Of a stretch of 64,000 nucleotides of DNA, positions 1-11,727 are shown in pieces; position 1 is the first letter of the stretch, and each line of letters begins with the position of its first letter. Under the pieces are notes generated by a model, which searched no databases, was not told the origin of the DNA, and worked only from the letters and a program-made list of their open reading frames with translations. This stretch comes from Eleusine coracana subsp. coracana (Eukaryota; Streptophyta; Magnoliopsida; Poales; Poaceae). The position numbers were made by a program, and so were the translations under genes. The stretch is from positions 310,001-374,000 of the forward strand of contig CM064422.1 in NCBI GenBank assembly GCA_032690845.1, read 5' to 3'.

Positions 1-2151
1 TTAGCCTGTATAGCTCATGGTGTTTATGCCTTGCTATCTATTTTTGATCTTTGCATGATTGGGAGCTATTGGCTTTACACTTCATGACACTATGGTTATG
101 GTTAGCAAAGTTAAATGCTTGTTTGCATAATTGTTGAAACTCCTTAGGTTTGTATTTTCATGCATTACATGTTTGCTTGTTCTTTTGCCTCTTTGATAAG
201 TTCATTGTCAAAGGAGGAGAAAATTTTAGGGTCATGCACAAATAATGCTAAGAAACTCATATGATCCATTTTACACTACATGAGACCTTCCACAACTTGA
301 GAGGGAGCATATCATGATCTTGAGCGGTTCTTGCACTTTTCACATTCTTTGCGTCTCAAGTCATTTTCCTTGCCAACTCTTGGTTTTATGATCCCTACTT
401 GCTAGATGGTTTGTTTTCACTTTTTCTTTGGGTTTGGCCATTTGGATGTGCTTATTCGGCTTCGCATTTCAATCTCTAATCTTTGTGTATTTGGTGTTAT
501 CAATGTACTCATCAAGGGGAAGATTGAGAAACCATGTGGATATGTGCCATGATTTGCTATACTTGTGATGAGTAATTGACTTGAGCGAATTTGGTGTTTG
601 AGTTGAAATGCGGGAATCCAGGGATTGCATAGGTTTGCATATCATGGTTATGACTAACCGGAGTTGGTGGAGATATTTGTGATGTTGCAGGAGATGGAAA
701 ATGTGTTTGCTTGTCTCATGATATGTAGGTCACTGGAGTCAGCTTGGCGGTCAATGGCGAGAGGATCGGACACAAGTAGGGGACTTGGGGCCAGATGATC
801 GAGATGCCGGGTGAAGTCAAGGGTGATCCACACCATACAAATAGAGAGGCAAGAAGCACGGACGGTTTCACGGTTGAGCCTCAAAACCGTGGTGATGATG
901 AAGACAGCATGTTGACCAAGTCAAGGCGAACGGGATGCCGGTGCAAGTGACAAGGGGGCTCGATGGACAGGGACTGGGAGAGACTTGCCGGTGGTCAGGA
1001 TCGCGGGACAAGGTGACACGCGTCGACATCGAGAAGTCGTGCTTTGAGAAGAGTGCAAGGCGGTTTCTCGGTTTGGGTCTCAAAACCGGTGGCGGTGGTT
1101 GGTGGTGCACGTGGCATCATCCCAGAGCTTGCTTCGAGATAAAGCAAAGACGTGAAGCGTCCGATGGCATTCATATGATAAGGTAAAAGATGGACGGTTA
1201 TGTCCCTGGTGGTAGGTGGGTGTGTTATGTAGATCAAGGGTAAAGTGGTCATGTGGACAATAGACCCTAGGCCTATATAAGGAAAGGTGTGGCTAGTAGG
1301 AGAGGTGTCTCTCTTCCCATTGGTCTTGTGCTAGGACTCTATTCAAAGTGTTAGGAGAGGTCTTCATGTTTGAGAGGAGAGTAGTGGGTGTGTGAGAGAC
1401 ATCTCTTGCTCTTTCAAATAGTGAGAGGAAGAGGGTGGCTTCCTAGCCTTGTACCTATGAATCTTGTAAGCACCTTTCTATGATATGAGAAGTATTTTCG
1501 TGCTCAAAATTTCCCTTTCACTTGAATCCCGAAATTCTCTTTTTCCTATTTTCGGAAGTATTTTTATGGTGATTTTTTATCTCACTTTTGGACGAGTTTT
1601 TGGACCGGATTTCTTAAGAAACTTATTGCTAGGATGAGCTAGGATAATTCTCTATGGATCCTTGATGGAATTATTGGCTCTAGCATCTTCGATTTAAAGG
1701 ATTTCTCAAGTTTCCGCTTTTTGGTGTTCTTGGCACGAGATCTGAAATTCGTGATGATTTCTTGAGCCAAATGAGTTGATCTCCTAGGATAAGGGTCGTG
1801 ATGTATTGAGGATCATCTGGTCCAAATTTCATGATTTTTGGATTTCGTTTGATAAGGTTTTGCAATTTTTCTTTGTAGTTCACTGTTGCTGTTATGAATT
1901 TGTCGGACTTTCCTGTCGGACTTGTCCGATGGTCAATTTATGCGAGGCATCAGATAAGTTACTCGGACTTCAGAACCTACGCCAACTTGTTCCATCGGAC
2001 ATGTCCGATGACCATCGAACTTATCTGATGAAGATCTGAGAAATACTCATCCGAATGGCTCTTTTTCTTTTTGGAATATAGGCCAAGTTCTCTTGGAGAA
2101 TTTTGATTGGCTCCCATTCACCCCCCCTCTGGTCGCCTTCTCGATCCTTCA
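1..2151 (+). mobile_element. 3' end and LTR of a copia-like retrotransposon (degenerate)
   Basis: The first 510 bases have no long open frame but end in a purine-rich tract at 514-526, of the kind that precedes a 3' LTR in plant copia elements. A likely LTR then runs from about 528 to 2151. It carries a TATA-like CTATATAAGG at about 1273, a leader-like stretch rich in GAGAGG, and the tail CACCCCCCCTCT... ending CCTTCA at 2151, which resembles LTR ends of grass copia elements. Within it, short CGGAC/TCCGATG motifs recur at 1907-2030. The body of the element lies upstream of the window. Superfamily is inferred from layout, as no coding domain is visible. Confidence 0.5.
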
Positions 2152-3011
2152 GAGGCACAACTGAATTTATTGCATGCCGTGATGATAGGTATTTCAAGAA
2201 AACTTAAGGCTAATCCTTGGACGTTTCGATTCAATTTTCAGGATGAATGTCACTTTCACTAAAATTCAAATCAACCACCCTATCTAAGCGAATATAGAGA
2301 GTAGACAGTCCCTTTCCAGCTAGAAGAACGTTATATCATATATGGCGGCCGGCGGGGCGCCCCTGGAGTGGAATGAAAGGAGTACAACTTATTTCAGAGG
2401 AGCTTTTGTAGAAATTCAGATTCTCTGAAACACAACTGGTGAGGAGAATCTGTTGTCATAATAAGCTAAATATTTGATAATCCTGGTTATTGTCTTGGTA
2501 AAGATTGTCTATACTAAATGTATAATGACTGATATAATTAATGTCCTTATTTACTGGCAGTGTATCACGAGTAATGAGTTACGTCGGCAAGACTTTTTTC
2601 TTTTGCGCATATATGCGGCAAACTCTTAGGGAAAAGAAAGAGTGATGATCCACCATGTTCTGAAGAAATGCATGTGTCTCAGACACCCACCCCCTTTATT
2701 TGACTATACTGAGATCACACACACACACGTATTCATTTTTGTTGTTCAAATAAAAGATGATCTTAGACTAGCAGCAGGCTGTAGAGCCGCAATGCAAGCT
2801 GCGGCATATATAGACGAAGAAAGGGCCAGGAACCGTATGCGGAGGGGGCGATGATTGCGACTCGTGTTTAAGAATATTCGCGGGACAGAGCCACTAAAAA
2901 AAACATGGTGTGGACATGGCATTGATCAGTGCGCGCGTAATCTTCTCATCTCCTTGGACAGAGCATGCATGCATCCGCGGGGGGGGGGGGGGGGGGGGTG
3001 TTGTTGCTATC
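2152..3011. other. Intergenic, no gene seen
   Basis: No supported gene. Short frames at 2642-3130 have no recognisable domain. A run of about 20 G lies at 2979-2998 just before the duplicated segment that starts at 3012. A short (CA)n tract lies near 2716-2727. Confidence 0.5.
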
Positions 3012-3250
3012 TAGCTGAATTGCAAGTTGCGGCAAAAATAAAGCAGCTGGAGATCTATATATGGCCTTTAATTAGCGCAGAGATGCTGCGATTGGAATGT
3101 AAACCAACAAATATCACATACAGATTTTAGTCCTTGTTGTCGAGATAGTCTGTATCAAAGATGGACTTGATTGTAATTGCGGGGTAAGGTGATGTTGTTC
3201 CTAAATCATCTAGAAGCAAATAGATGCATCCAAAGTTAAGGAAGAGCTGA
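3012..3250 (+). repeat. Direct duplication, copy 1
   Basis: This segment, from TAGCTGAATTGCAAGTTGCGG to a GTTAAGGAAGAGCT end, recurs at 3629-3911 in the same orientation with many substitutions and a small insertion near its 5' part. No coding capacity is recognised. Confidence 0.75.
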
Positions 3251-3366
3251 AACTGTTAGCTTGTAATCTCTAAGCCTAGGTGCTCCTCATTTGTATCGAA
3301 TCGCTGTGTACACTCTTTTCAAGAGTGTAGAGGCCGGAACTCTTGTTCCATTATCAAAAAAAAAAA
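3240..3366 (+). mobile_element. LINE-like 3' end with poly(A)
   Basis: The stretch GTAGAGGCCGGAACTC followed by TTGTTCCATTATC and a poly(A) run at about 3355-3366 is typical of the 3' ends of grass L1-type LINEs. Only the tail is present. The next stretch, 3390-3480, starts with poly(T) and reads like a second LINE tail in antisense. Confidence 0.45.
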
Positions 3367-3628
3367 GTCAAGGATGCGCTTTCTCATATTTTTTTTTTAG
3401 AGAATATATAGAAGAGCTCCGTATTTTTCATTAAGAAGAGATTGTGGTTGATGACCTTATAAAGCAATCCCACTTGGAGCCCATCGGGCAGGCTTAGAGT
3501 CTAAGATAATGAATGGAAAACTGAAAAACCTCCCTAAACTACCAGCTAGGTCTACTCTCGTGACATGAAATAGCCGAAGCTTCCTCGTATTAACTGCTAC
3601 GAAAACAGAGCGGCAAGCTTCCTCGTAT

Positions 3629-3911
3629 TAGCTGAATTGCAAGTTGCGGCAAAAATAAAGCAGCTCTATCGTCTCTATCTGTGGCCATGGAGATCTATGG
3701 CCTTCCATTATCGATCGGTATCTAGCTTCAATTAGCGTAGAGATGCTGCGATTGGAATGTAAACCAACAAATATCACATGCAGATTTTGGTCCTTGTTGT
3801 CGAGATAGTCGGTATCAAACATGGACTTGATTGTAATTGTGGGGTAATTAAGGTTGTTCCTAAATCATCTTGAAGCAGATATATGGATGCTTCCAAGTCA
3901 AGGACGAGCTT
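3629..3911 (+). repeat. Direct duplication, copy 2
   Basis: This is the second copy of the 3012-3250 segment. It carries an extra CTATCGTCTCTATCTG-like insertion after the shared AAATAAAGCAGCT. Short copies of CTTCCTCGTATTA plus AACAGAGCGGCAAGC flank it at 3580-3630 and 3910-3955, so the duplication has a more complex local history. Confidence 0.75.
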
Positions 3912-4111
3912 CCTCGTATTAATAACTGCGAAAACAGAGCGGCAAGCTACAGGGTAGCAACGACGTACCTGGGGATCAATGGGCAGCAGGAGAAGGGTGT
4001 ACTATATCTAGTGCCGTGGACTGACAACTACTCCCTACGGATTTAAATAAATTGTTGATGTGGTTGTTTTTAGTTATATCTGACTATTTATCGACAAGGA
4101 TTATTCGGGGG

Positions 4112-4500
4112 TATATATTGAGGACTTTTATTGTCCAAAATACTACTGGACAGTAGTTTGATCTAACGGTATAGATTTCATAATCTAAAATCATAAATAC
4201 TGGCCAATAGTTTTTTAATTTGAAGGCAATATCGAAAAGAATAAAAGTTGTAGATTTGTAGTAATTAGTTTTTATTGTTATAAATAAAGTTATATTAATA
4301 ATTTGATTAATAACTAATGTTTTATATCTTTTAAGATAAACTAACATTTTAATAATTTCATAGACTTAATATTCTATTGTAAAAATAAATATAAATTTAT
4401 TACTTAATAATACAATTACGAAATTACACTTAAACTACTGACCAATAGTTTTTCAAAACTACTGTCTAATATTTTGAACAGTAAAACTCCTCTATATATT
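4112..4500. mobile_element. hAT-like MITE with perfect 8-bp target duplication
   Basis: An AT-rich, non-coding element occupies 4120-4492. Its ends are imperfect inverted repeats of nearly 50 bp: the left reads GAGGACTTTTATTGTCCAAA and the right, reversed, reads GAGGAGTTTTACTGTTCAAA, with GACAGTAGTTT shared further in. It is flanked by identical TATATATT octamers at 4112-4119 and 4493-4500. An 8-bp target duplication is the rule for hAT elements. At 373 bp with no frame it is non-autonomous. Because the flanks are AT-rich, chance similarity cannot be excluded, but the long inverted repeats make it unlikely. Confidence 0.8.
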
Positions 4501-5026
4501 ACGTTTCTAACATCTGCCGCGGCGCTGCACGATGCCATGATACATGCATATGCATTTCCTTTGCATAAGGCATACACTGGAATGGATGCATGCCGAATCG
4601 GCAGTTTATTTTGAGCTCAACCCATGCATGCGACGCGACACGCTTCATCCATGGACCTCCGATAAAATCTATGTGCATGTGCACGTACACATGCTCGCTA
4701 TCTTCGATCTCTCCATAGCTACCTCTGCCTATCGTATACTGATCTACTCCTTCATTCCATATTTATTGGCACTCGCTAGTTCATGTTTGAGCTAACGGAC
4801 GACAACAAAATGAAAATAGAGGGAATAGGATATAATAGTGTTTGTCCTCCTTCGACAACGACAACGACATATCCCTTCCTCTTTTTCATGTGCATATACG
4901 ACTATATGTATATATCTCTATCTAATAGTAGCATTTAGAACTATTTGTTCTCTTACTATTGAAGACATCAATGTGTGTATCCTCTTTCATCTGAAACTTA
5001 ATTAGATCTTTATTGGAGTAGGTTAT
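4501..5026. other. Intergenic, no gene seen
   Basis: No gene or recognised element. The segment contains scattered ATGCATG-type palindromes and short CGACAA repeats near 4853-4868. Confidence 0.5.
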
Positions 5027-5443
5027 ACTATAGGAAAATCAATCTTTGTCGTGTACCTGAAATTTTGTCGTATATTTTGTTTCAGCCACACGGTAAAGAT
5101 GGGTGTTTGTCGCGTGCTAAACTAAAACACATGGTAAAATCTTTGTCGTGTGTAAAAAAAGTTGACACACAGCAAAGACGGGGTTCTTAGGCGTCCAAAA
5201 ATTTTTTTTGCTGTTTTTTTGAGATTTTTTCTAGATTTATATTTTACCGAGTACCGTCTTTGCCGAGTGTTTTTTAACATACGGCAAAACCTTTGCCGTG
5301 TGCCTGATAGAAGACGGCTTTGCTGATAAATCCTTTATTGTGTAAGAGATGTCATGTGTAACCTACAGAAAAGACTTTGACGTAGATAATTCATGCTTTG
5401 CTGTGTGCTCAGGGCACATGGCAAAGATACTGCTTTCCGTAGT
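5027..5443. mobile_element. CACTA-like non-autonomous remnant
   Basis: The ends are imperfect inverted copies: ACTATAGGAAAATC then ATCTTTGTCGTGTACC at the left, and ACTACGGAAAGC then ATCTTTGCCATGTGCC reversed at the right. Inside are several direct and inverted copies of a TTTGCCGTGTG-type motif (for example near 5257-5300). Such subterminal TTTGCCGAGTGT repeats are characteristic of grass CACTA elements. The canonical CACTA terminus and a clean 3-bp target duplication are not visible, so this is a decayed copy. Confidence 0.55.
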
Positions 5444-6149
5444 ATTGTGCTATACTAGAGAAAAAAAATAAAAAGGAAGAATATGTGACATATATCTATG
5501 ATGACTTTGGTGACTCCAGTTGAATCTAGAGTGTGTATGTGCATGAATTTACATAACGCCAAATTTGACGAATGACGCCTGTGGGGGATGGGAATGCGAA
5601 CTCGACACGTAGCAGCAACCTGGGTCGGGCAAGTACTAGTACGTGCGTCTCGGCCGGACCACTATTCGCTCGTCCTTTGCTTTCGTGACGTTACACATAC
5701 GGCTAGATTCCTTGTCCCGAACATCACTGCAAATGCAAATGCAAATGCAAGCAGGGAAAGTAGTAGTAGTGCTGTCTACTGATACTGTACGTATGTACCT
5801 CAGTGTCAGTGCAACGCGACATCATCCCTTGCTCAAGTACTGGGGTACGGAGTATAATAGGGTACTCCTTCCCTGGCTTCATCTCGATTCACTATCGATT
5901 CGATCGAGTTTCTGAAAGAATCTTAGCTTTATATTGTTGATTGTTGATTGTTGGAGTTGTAGATGTTTTCGCAACCACCAACGTCTGCCTGGGAAATTTT
6001 CTCTTTCCGCATGCATCTGACTATATGTAGAGCAGAACCCATATAAAGAGTAGCTTCTCGTAAATCTAACTGACTACATATATATATATATATATATGAG
6101 TACCTCCCCGGCCGACGAGATTAAGCTATATCATTCAGCGCTTGAGCAT
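5444..6149. other. Intergenic with microsatellites
   Basis: No gene recognised. It includes a (GCAAAT)n tract near 5730-5750, a short (TAG)n at about 5760 and a (TA)n run at about 6077-6097. Confidence 0.5.
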
Positions 6150-6330
6150 TCATAGTTCTTTGTTCCGCTTAGCAGCTTTTGTTGCTCTCTTTTCTTTTCT
6201 TCTTCAGCTTTGCTCCAGCTATGCCCTGGACTGCTTCAACTAGTTTCTTGTACCACTAAATTGTATTTCTGTTATTTCCTTCTTAATGAATGATAGCTCT
6301 CCTGCCGTGTTTTCAAAAAAAGAAAAATAC
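6150..6330 (+). mobile_element. LINE-like 3' end with A-rich tail
   Basis: The pyrimidine-rich stretch followed by TTTCCTTCTTAATGAATGATAGCTCTCCTGCCGTG (read across 6277-6312) and an A-rich tail at about 6315-6327 is typical of grass LINE 3' ends. The 5' part is missing. Assignment is by resemblance only. Confidence 0.4.
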
Positions 6331-8039
6331 ATATATATATGGGTTATTGTGCATGGCGCGGCCGGGAGGTACAGCTAGCAGAGTTCGTACGTGCCCATAT
6401 GAATTGATGAGAAGTTCTCGTAAAAAAAATAAGGAAGAGATGATGAGACCTCTCTTTTCTCGTACTTACTTTTTGGGCTGATCATCAAGGTTGTCATCGT
6501 AGCGGCCGCAGGTGCTTGCCGCATAGGCGAGCAAAAGGTGGCGAGCTAGGATTAAAATTCCAAGCCATGCACGTTAGTATTAACCATTGACACATTATTG
6601 TCGACGCGGTGGATGTACCATCCTATCACACATGCATGCACATTGATTATTCCCCTCCTGTTTACGCAAAATATTATGATTTTTTTTGAATTGGTTCCAC
6701 TCGAGCGGCGACAGACAACCACTCACTGCATAGCACGATCATCCATCGGCCAGGACAAATAAAGCAGCGCGCAGGGTTGTTTGTTGCCGCCTGCTGCCTT
6801 CCTTTTGCATCGATCATCGATCAGACCGGACATGATTGAAAGTTAGTAGCTAGTTTACTCGTACCCTCTTGCATGCAACTTGAGGAGTATCTTTCTATCT
6901 ATCGACAAACTCATCTCCTGTATGTATAATATATGCTACCGCTTTAGAAGGCACACGATATATGCCTCTTTTAGAAGATGGACACGTGAAATTCCATCCC
7001 ATCCCCTACTATAGCTTCTTGGTATTTAACTGATCTGATGATCGTCAATCGATGGATCCATGGGCCTTGATGGTCCACTGAACATATGTTCATATATCAC
7101 TAGCTACACTCTAGATGAAAGTTAAGTTGAGCAGCATATGATCCTTCCAGATAAAGCAGCATATATGGGAGTACATCTTATCTTGGTACGTACTAGTAAA
7201 GGCCATTGCCTTTAATTTGTGAGGATGACTAATCAACCAACAGGAGTCGTCGACCGAATGAAGCAGCATCTGTAGCCATCTCCTTTTAATTTGATTGTGT
7301 TGTGTGAATAGACTAATTTTTTTTCTCCTGAAATTAATGCTAGTATTTCTGAATTTTTTTTGTCAAATTAAATAACCGACATTTTCAACTTTAACTGTTA
7401 ACATTAAGAAGTCCATCACTACAATAGAAAATATGTCCCCGGCCGGTCTGGAAATGCTAACATTTCTAAACAAGGGAGTAGAAGGGAGTGGTAGACTGCT
7501 GGTAGTACTAGAATATATATGCATGCAGCAACAAAGGTGGAGGAGACACTGATATATAATCATGTGGTATGTAATAGTGATGGAGGAGGGATCGGAGAGG
7601 ACAGTCGAATCCAGCCTTTGATCTGTTCTGATCTGATCGGAGAGCTAGTAGCTAGCTAGTGATGCTCATGCATGAGTGCTCCTGGCTTGCCGGCCACTGC
7701 AATCTTGCTCCTCCAACCGTACCTAATAATTATAAACCAAATTAGCTGACGCCAGCCAGTGACCTAGCTAGCTTATTGGTCGACGTACGATCAGACAGCC
7801 GTGCGTCGGTGCGTGGCGTCCACAATCTTATTGGTTCGTCGTCAACCGCGCGCCGCGACACCATGCACATCGATCCATCATATGCCCACTCCACTCCATT
7901 CATGTCATACTGCATTTTGCTAAGCTCACTCTACCTTCACGCCCTCCGCTATGCATGCTCGTGCTCCCTCTAGGATTAATTATATGATCTTTTCCTTTAT
8001 TATTACACTATTTTTCACACACACACACAAGAGAGAGAG
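6331..8039. other. Intergenic, no gene seen
   Basis: No supported coding region or RNA gene. The sequence is AT-rich with CTAGCTAGC and GATCGATC-type palindromes. A (CA)n(GA)n microsatellite at about 8017-8042 marks the junction with the retroelement fragment to its right. Confidence 0.5.
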
Positions 8040-9190
8040 ATCGTTTGGGTTAGAGGACCTGATGAGAACATCACTCCTAAGGATACATGTAACACTCCTT
8101 CAATTTTGGACTTGCAAGGTCCAATGACTAGAGATCGTGCACGACGACTAAATTTAGAGGTGAGCTCGTTCCTACATTCTTCATTATATGTCACTTTTGA
8201 GAATGGTTTGCTACCTAATGATTATATAATAATTAGGAACCATGAAGAGGACCAGAAGATGATGGGAGAAGAACTTAGAGACGTGGAGGACCAGCAAGGA
8301 CGTGGAAGCCAAGGTGGAGACCCAACCAAAACCGACTTCGAGTCTGTTTTGGGGTTCAGGACCAGTCTGCACTAAAACGGATGCCTAAGACGTATACGGA
8401 CTCGGATTTGGACGTTCTATATATGCACGGAAAGATAAGAAGAAGACCTTTCCAATGCCGCCGGTCTCATATTAAAATTCGTCCGGAGTCATCGGGAATC
8501 CTCGAAACAAGAGAGAGTCTTGAATCTGTTTCGGTGTTGTGTCGCCTGTTTTTGGCCTTTGGGCTTTGTATCTAGTTGAGCCGAATTAGGGGTGCGTCCA
8601 GAGGGTCTTGCACGACCCTAGGGTCTTCATATACAGCCGTCGTCGCACCATTAGGGTTTGGGTTTTGCTTAGATTATTCTGTTCATAACAGTTTCGCCGT
8701 CATCATGGTTTGTGAGACCCCAACTTCGTGAGATTGATAATACATCTGCAATTGTGTTGCTTTCTTCTTTGTTCTTACTTGTGTTCTTGATTCGCAGGCA
8801 GGGATTAGCCTTCTCGGTGAGGTCAATCATTTTATGACGGTTGATAACGAGAGGAGACGTCGTGCTGCGATTGCGGGGTTTAGAACGTGCTGTTTTGAAG
8901 CCGGATCGATTTGTGTGTCGCCTCCGACCAAATCAACGTATCCACAAACTTTCGGAAGATCGGGAATCCTTGTCCACATCAGGACCGAACCTTCTTGGCA
9001 TTTGACCCAAAAGATTACTGACTACTAGGCTAAGAATTGGACCTGCGAAGTTTGTACCTGGGCCGCTAGCTTTTGGATTAAAGTGGGCTCGAGCGTACGC
9101 AGATGCAAAAGGGCCCAACTCATGATCGGCCCACCAAATCCGCCAGTGTTGGACTTTCATTTTGGGTTGAAAATGGAAGTGGGCAATGGC
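8040..9190 (+). mobile_element. 3' end of a gypsy-like polyprotein plus LTR
   Basis: An open frame from about 8087 to 8375 reads GPMTRDRARRLNLEV and then LLPNDYIIIRNHEED. This tail motif is common at the C-terminus of grass Ty3/gypsy gag-pol proteins. After the stop the sequence looks like an LTR: a TATA-like CATATACAG near 8628, then TTAGGGTTTGGGTTTTGC, then GATTCGCAGGCAGGGATTAGCC near 8791. The remaining pol domains are absent, so this is a truncated 3' piece. The right boundary near 9190 is approximate. Confidence 0.65.
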
Positions 9191-9408
9191 CCTTTGCACA
9201 ACAACTAATGATAAGTAATGAATGATTCTTTACATAATACAAAGTCAGTTTCAATAAGATATTCTTTGGACAACAATTAAAAGGAGATCAGTGGTGGGCA
9301 GTGTCAGCCTCATCATCAGTTGGTGAATTTAATTGTGATACAGCACAACGAAACTGATGAACAGAATGCAGCAGCTAGAGCAGACTAGAGTAGTACAGTA
9401 GCTGCTTA

Positions 9409-10655
9409 TTAGTTGCTGTCACCGTGCGCAGCAGCGAAGGAGGGCTGTGCAGCTGTTGGTGTTGTTGTGACGATGGTCTCCTTCTCGACATGGCCGTCGT
9501 CCTTGGGGATGATGAGTCCGAAGCCGCCCTCTTTCCTCTTGTACAGGATGTTGACCTCGCCTGTCTCTTCGTTCCTGAAGGCGTAGAAGTCGTGGTCCAC
9601 GTTCTCCAGCTGCTCCAGCGCCTCGTCGACGGCGAGCGGCGGCATCTCGAACACCTTGGTGCGGACCACCTTGGTCACCACCGTCTCCTCGTCCTCGGCT
9701 CCGACGGCCTCCACAAGGTCCTGCTCCGCCTCATCATCATCTTCTTGCTCTGCCTCTGCCTCTGAATCAGATGCCTCGGCCACCAAGGTGGTCGTCCACT
9801 CCTTGGTGCCCTTCATGTGCCGCACCTCCGTCTCCTTCTCCTTGATCTTGCGGAGCTTGCGCTTGATGATGGTGGCGGCCATGTCGATGCTGCCGTAGCT
9901 GGACTCGGAGTCCTCCTCGGCGCGCAGAACGCCATGGCGCTTGCTGAAGAGAGTGATCTCGCAGCGGGATGTCTTGGGCCCACGACCGAGCTCGCCGCCG
10001 CGGGCGGATAGCCGGACGTCCACCTCCCGCACCAGGTGGCAGTGCTTCGCCACAGCTCTCCCAACCTTGTCTTCGATGTGCTCTTTCAGCTTGTCAGTCA
10101 GCTGATGACAAACATTTCATTTCAGCTTGTCAGGCACTCATCTCCATTCTTTTTAATAAGCATTCCTTCCTACACTCTACTCTTCATGGTACTTTTTTTT
10201 TTTTTGAAACCTACTCTTCATGGTACTTGATAATGCTTATAAATAGGAAGTACTTGATAATAATGTTTATAAATAGGAACGTAGTGAGTAGTTCACAATA
10301 GAGATTGATTATACCAACCCAGCATCTATAAGACGAAATCAACCCATTACATTACATATTTATATGTGAGGTGAAAAAAAAAAGCTAGTAGTAGTACCTT
10401 GACGTTCCTGCCCTGCATGATGAGGCGCACCGAGGAGAGCGGGCCGTCCCACGCCATCCGCACGGAAACAAGGACGCCGGCGCGGCGCTCCGACGCCACC
10501 AGCGGCTGCACCACGGCTACTTTGTGGCCCAGGAAACCCGACCGGAGGACGCCGGAGGAACAACAAGAAGAAGAAAGCTTCTTCGTCTGTGGATGCTGGC
10601 TGTGACGACGAGTCATCACCGCTGCGGGGGCCATTGCAGCTGCGGCGGCCGCCAT
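9409..10655 (-). CDS. PSRP1: Plastid ribosome hibernation factor (PSRP1, long HPF family)
   Basis: Two exons, 10398-10655 and 9409-10101, join in phase (86 + 230 codons) to give 316 residues. The first about 65 residues are Ala/Ser-rich and fit a chloroplast transit peptide. Residues about 67-190 form the HPF/S30AE ribosome-binding fold (SVRLIMQGRNVKLTDKLKEH, then VDVRLSAR and CEITLFSKRHG). An acidic linker (EAEAEQEDDDEAEQD) follows, then a C-terminal dimerisation domain with DHDFYAFRNEETGEVNILYK. The family binds 30S subunits at the mRNA/tRNA path and stores chloroplast ribosomes as inactive dimers or monomers. The start is the first ATG and is preceded by a G-rich leader. The single intron has GT-AG ends. 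The fold, length and two-domain order all match the plastid protein also called light-repressed protein A homologue. The role is from family knowledge. Confidence 0.95.
10102..10397 (-). repeat. PSRP1 intron with a tiny retroposon-like scar
   Basis: In the intron, an 18-bp direct repeat beginning CTACTCTTCATGGTACTT occurs at 10177-10194 and 10211-10228. It flanks only a poly(T) run and GAAAC, which looks like an extremely 5'-truncated antisense LINE insertion with its target duplication. Next to it, TTTATAAATAGGAA-type sequence is duplicated near 10235-10279. Confidence 0.5.
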
Positions 10656-11727
10656 GCCTTTTGCCTACCGAGATTCACTGGCCGTGTAATGTGATACTAC
10701 CTGCTGTGGAGATGTGGTGAGTGAGGAGAATGCTTGCTGCTGCTGGAGATGGGTGGGGATTGATGAGAGCACTGACTCTACTGCTCTTCTTGGGAGGGAG
10801 GGAGGGAGGGAGGGGAGGGGATTCCTTGAATCTTCTAGGGAGGGGGCAGAGAAGAGGAGAGCCTGATGTGGATTGGTCCTATCCACTCTCTAGATTTTTC
10901 CGGTGAACGACAAGCAGACAGACCCGCCCGCCTGCTCGCGTTTTTGCCTCCATTACTTACTTCTTTTTCCAAACATTTCTGATAGCAAAAGGGCCCGCCC
11001 GATACATTTCATTTCCGGTTGAACTTGTATTCATGTTTTCCACTGCAAAAGCAAACAGACAAGTTGAAGAAACCAAACAGATTCATGGAACAGAGACATT
11101 ATCTCTTATTCATCAAAATATTATTTAGCAGCAAGTCTCTTGCATATGCCTCGCTACCAATGAAATGTACAACGATCTACTACAAAGAGAAGCAAAACGA
11201 CCGAACTTGTTTGGACAGACACAGATTTACAGTCACCAACCAACGCCCCCAGAATCTGTCATTACAATCTTTTTCCTCCATAGTTTTGGTCCAACCAACA
11301 CAGGTCTGATTCCAAAATCTAAAAGAGCACCTAATGATGATCCTTTTGCTTCCACGGTGCCAACGCTGCTCCTCGAATACGGTTGCTGAGCAGACCAGCA
11401 CGGTCCCTACTGAATAAAATTTTTTAGATGCTAGCAAGTCTAGCAGCACTGCTAAACACTACCCACTCCCTTTGGGACTCGGAAACCGACCAAGCAGCAA
11501 AACAATCCAATAAATAAAAATCACCTGATATTTGGGTAACAAAGGGACACAAAAATAAAAAAAGGAACTTTACAGACCCTGAATGGCCATTCTCGGGAAA
11601 GACAGGCCTTCAATCCTGTCTTATCCGAAATCCAGAGACCCATGGCTGCTTTGACACCTGTTTGCTACTGTTAACCCACCAACTTGTCACCACAAAACAG
11701 AGATCCTGACGCGCCATGCCATTTCTC
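10656..11727. other. PSRP1 upstream region and SNF4 3' region
   Basis: 10656-10950 is the probable leader and promoter of PSRP1. It contains a (GGGA)n G-rich run at 10792-10820, and on the minus strand GGATAGGACCAATCC at about 10870-10884, which holds GATA-like and CCAAT boxes. 10990-11727 lies downstream of the SNF4 stop and probably includes its 3' UTR. No other gene is seen. Confidence 0.4.
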
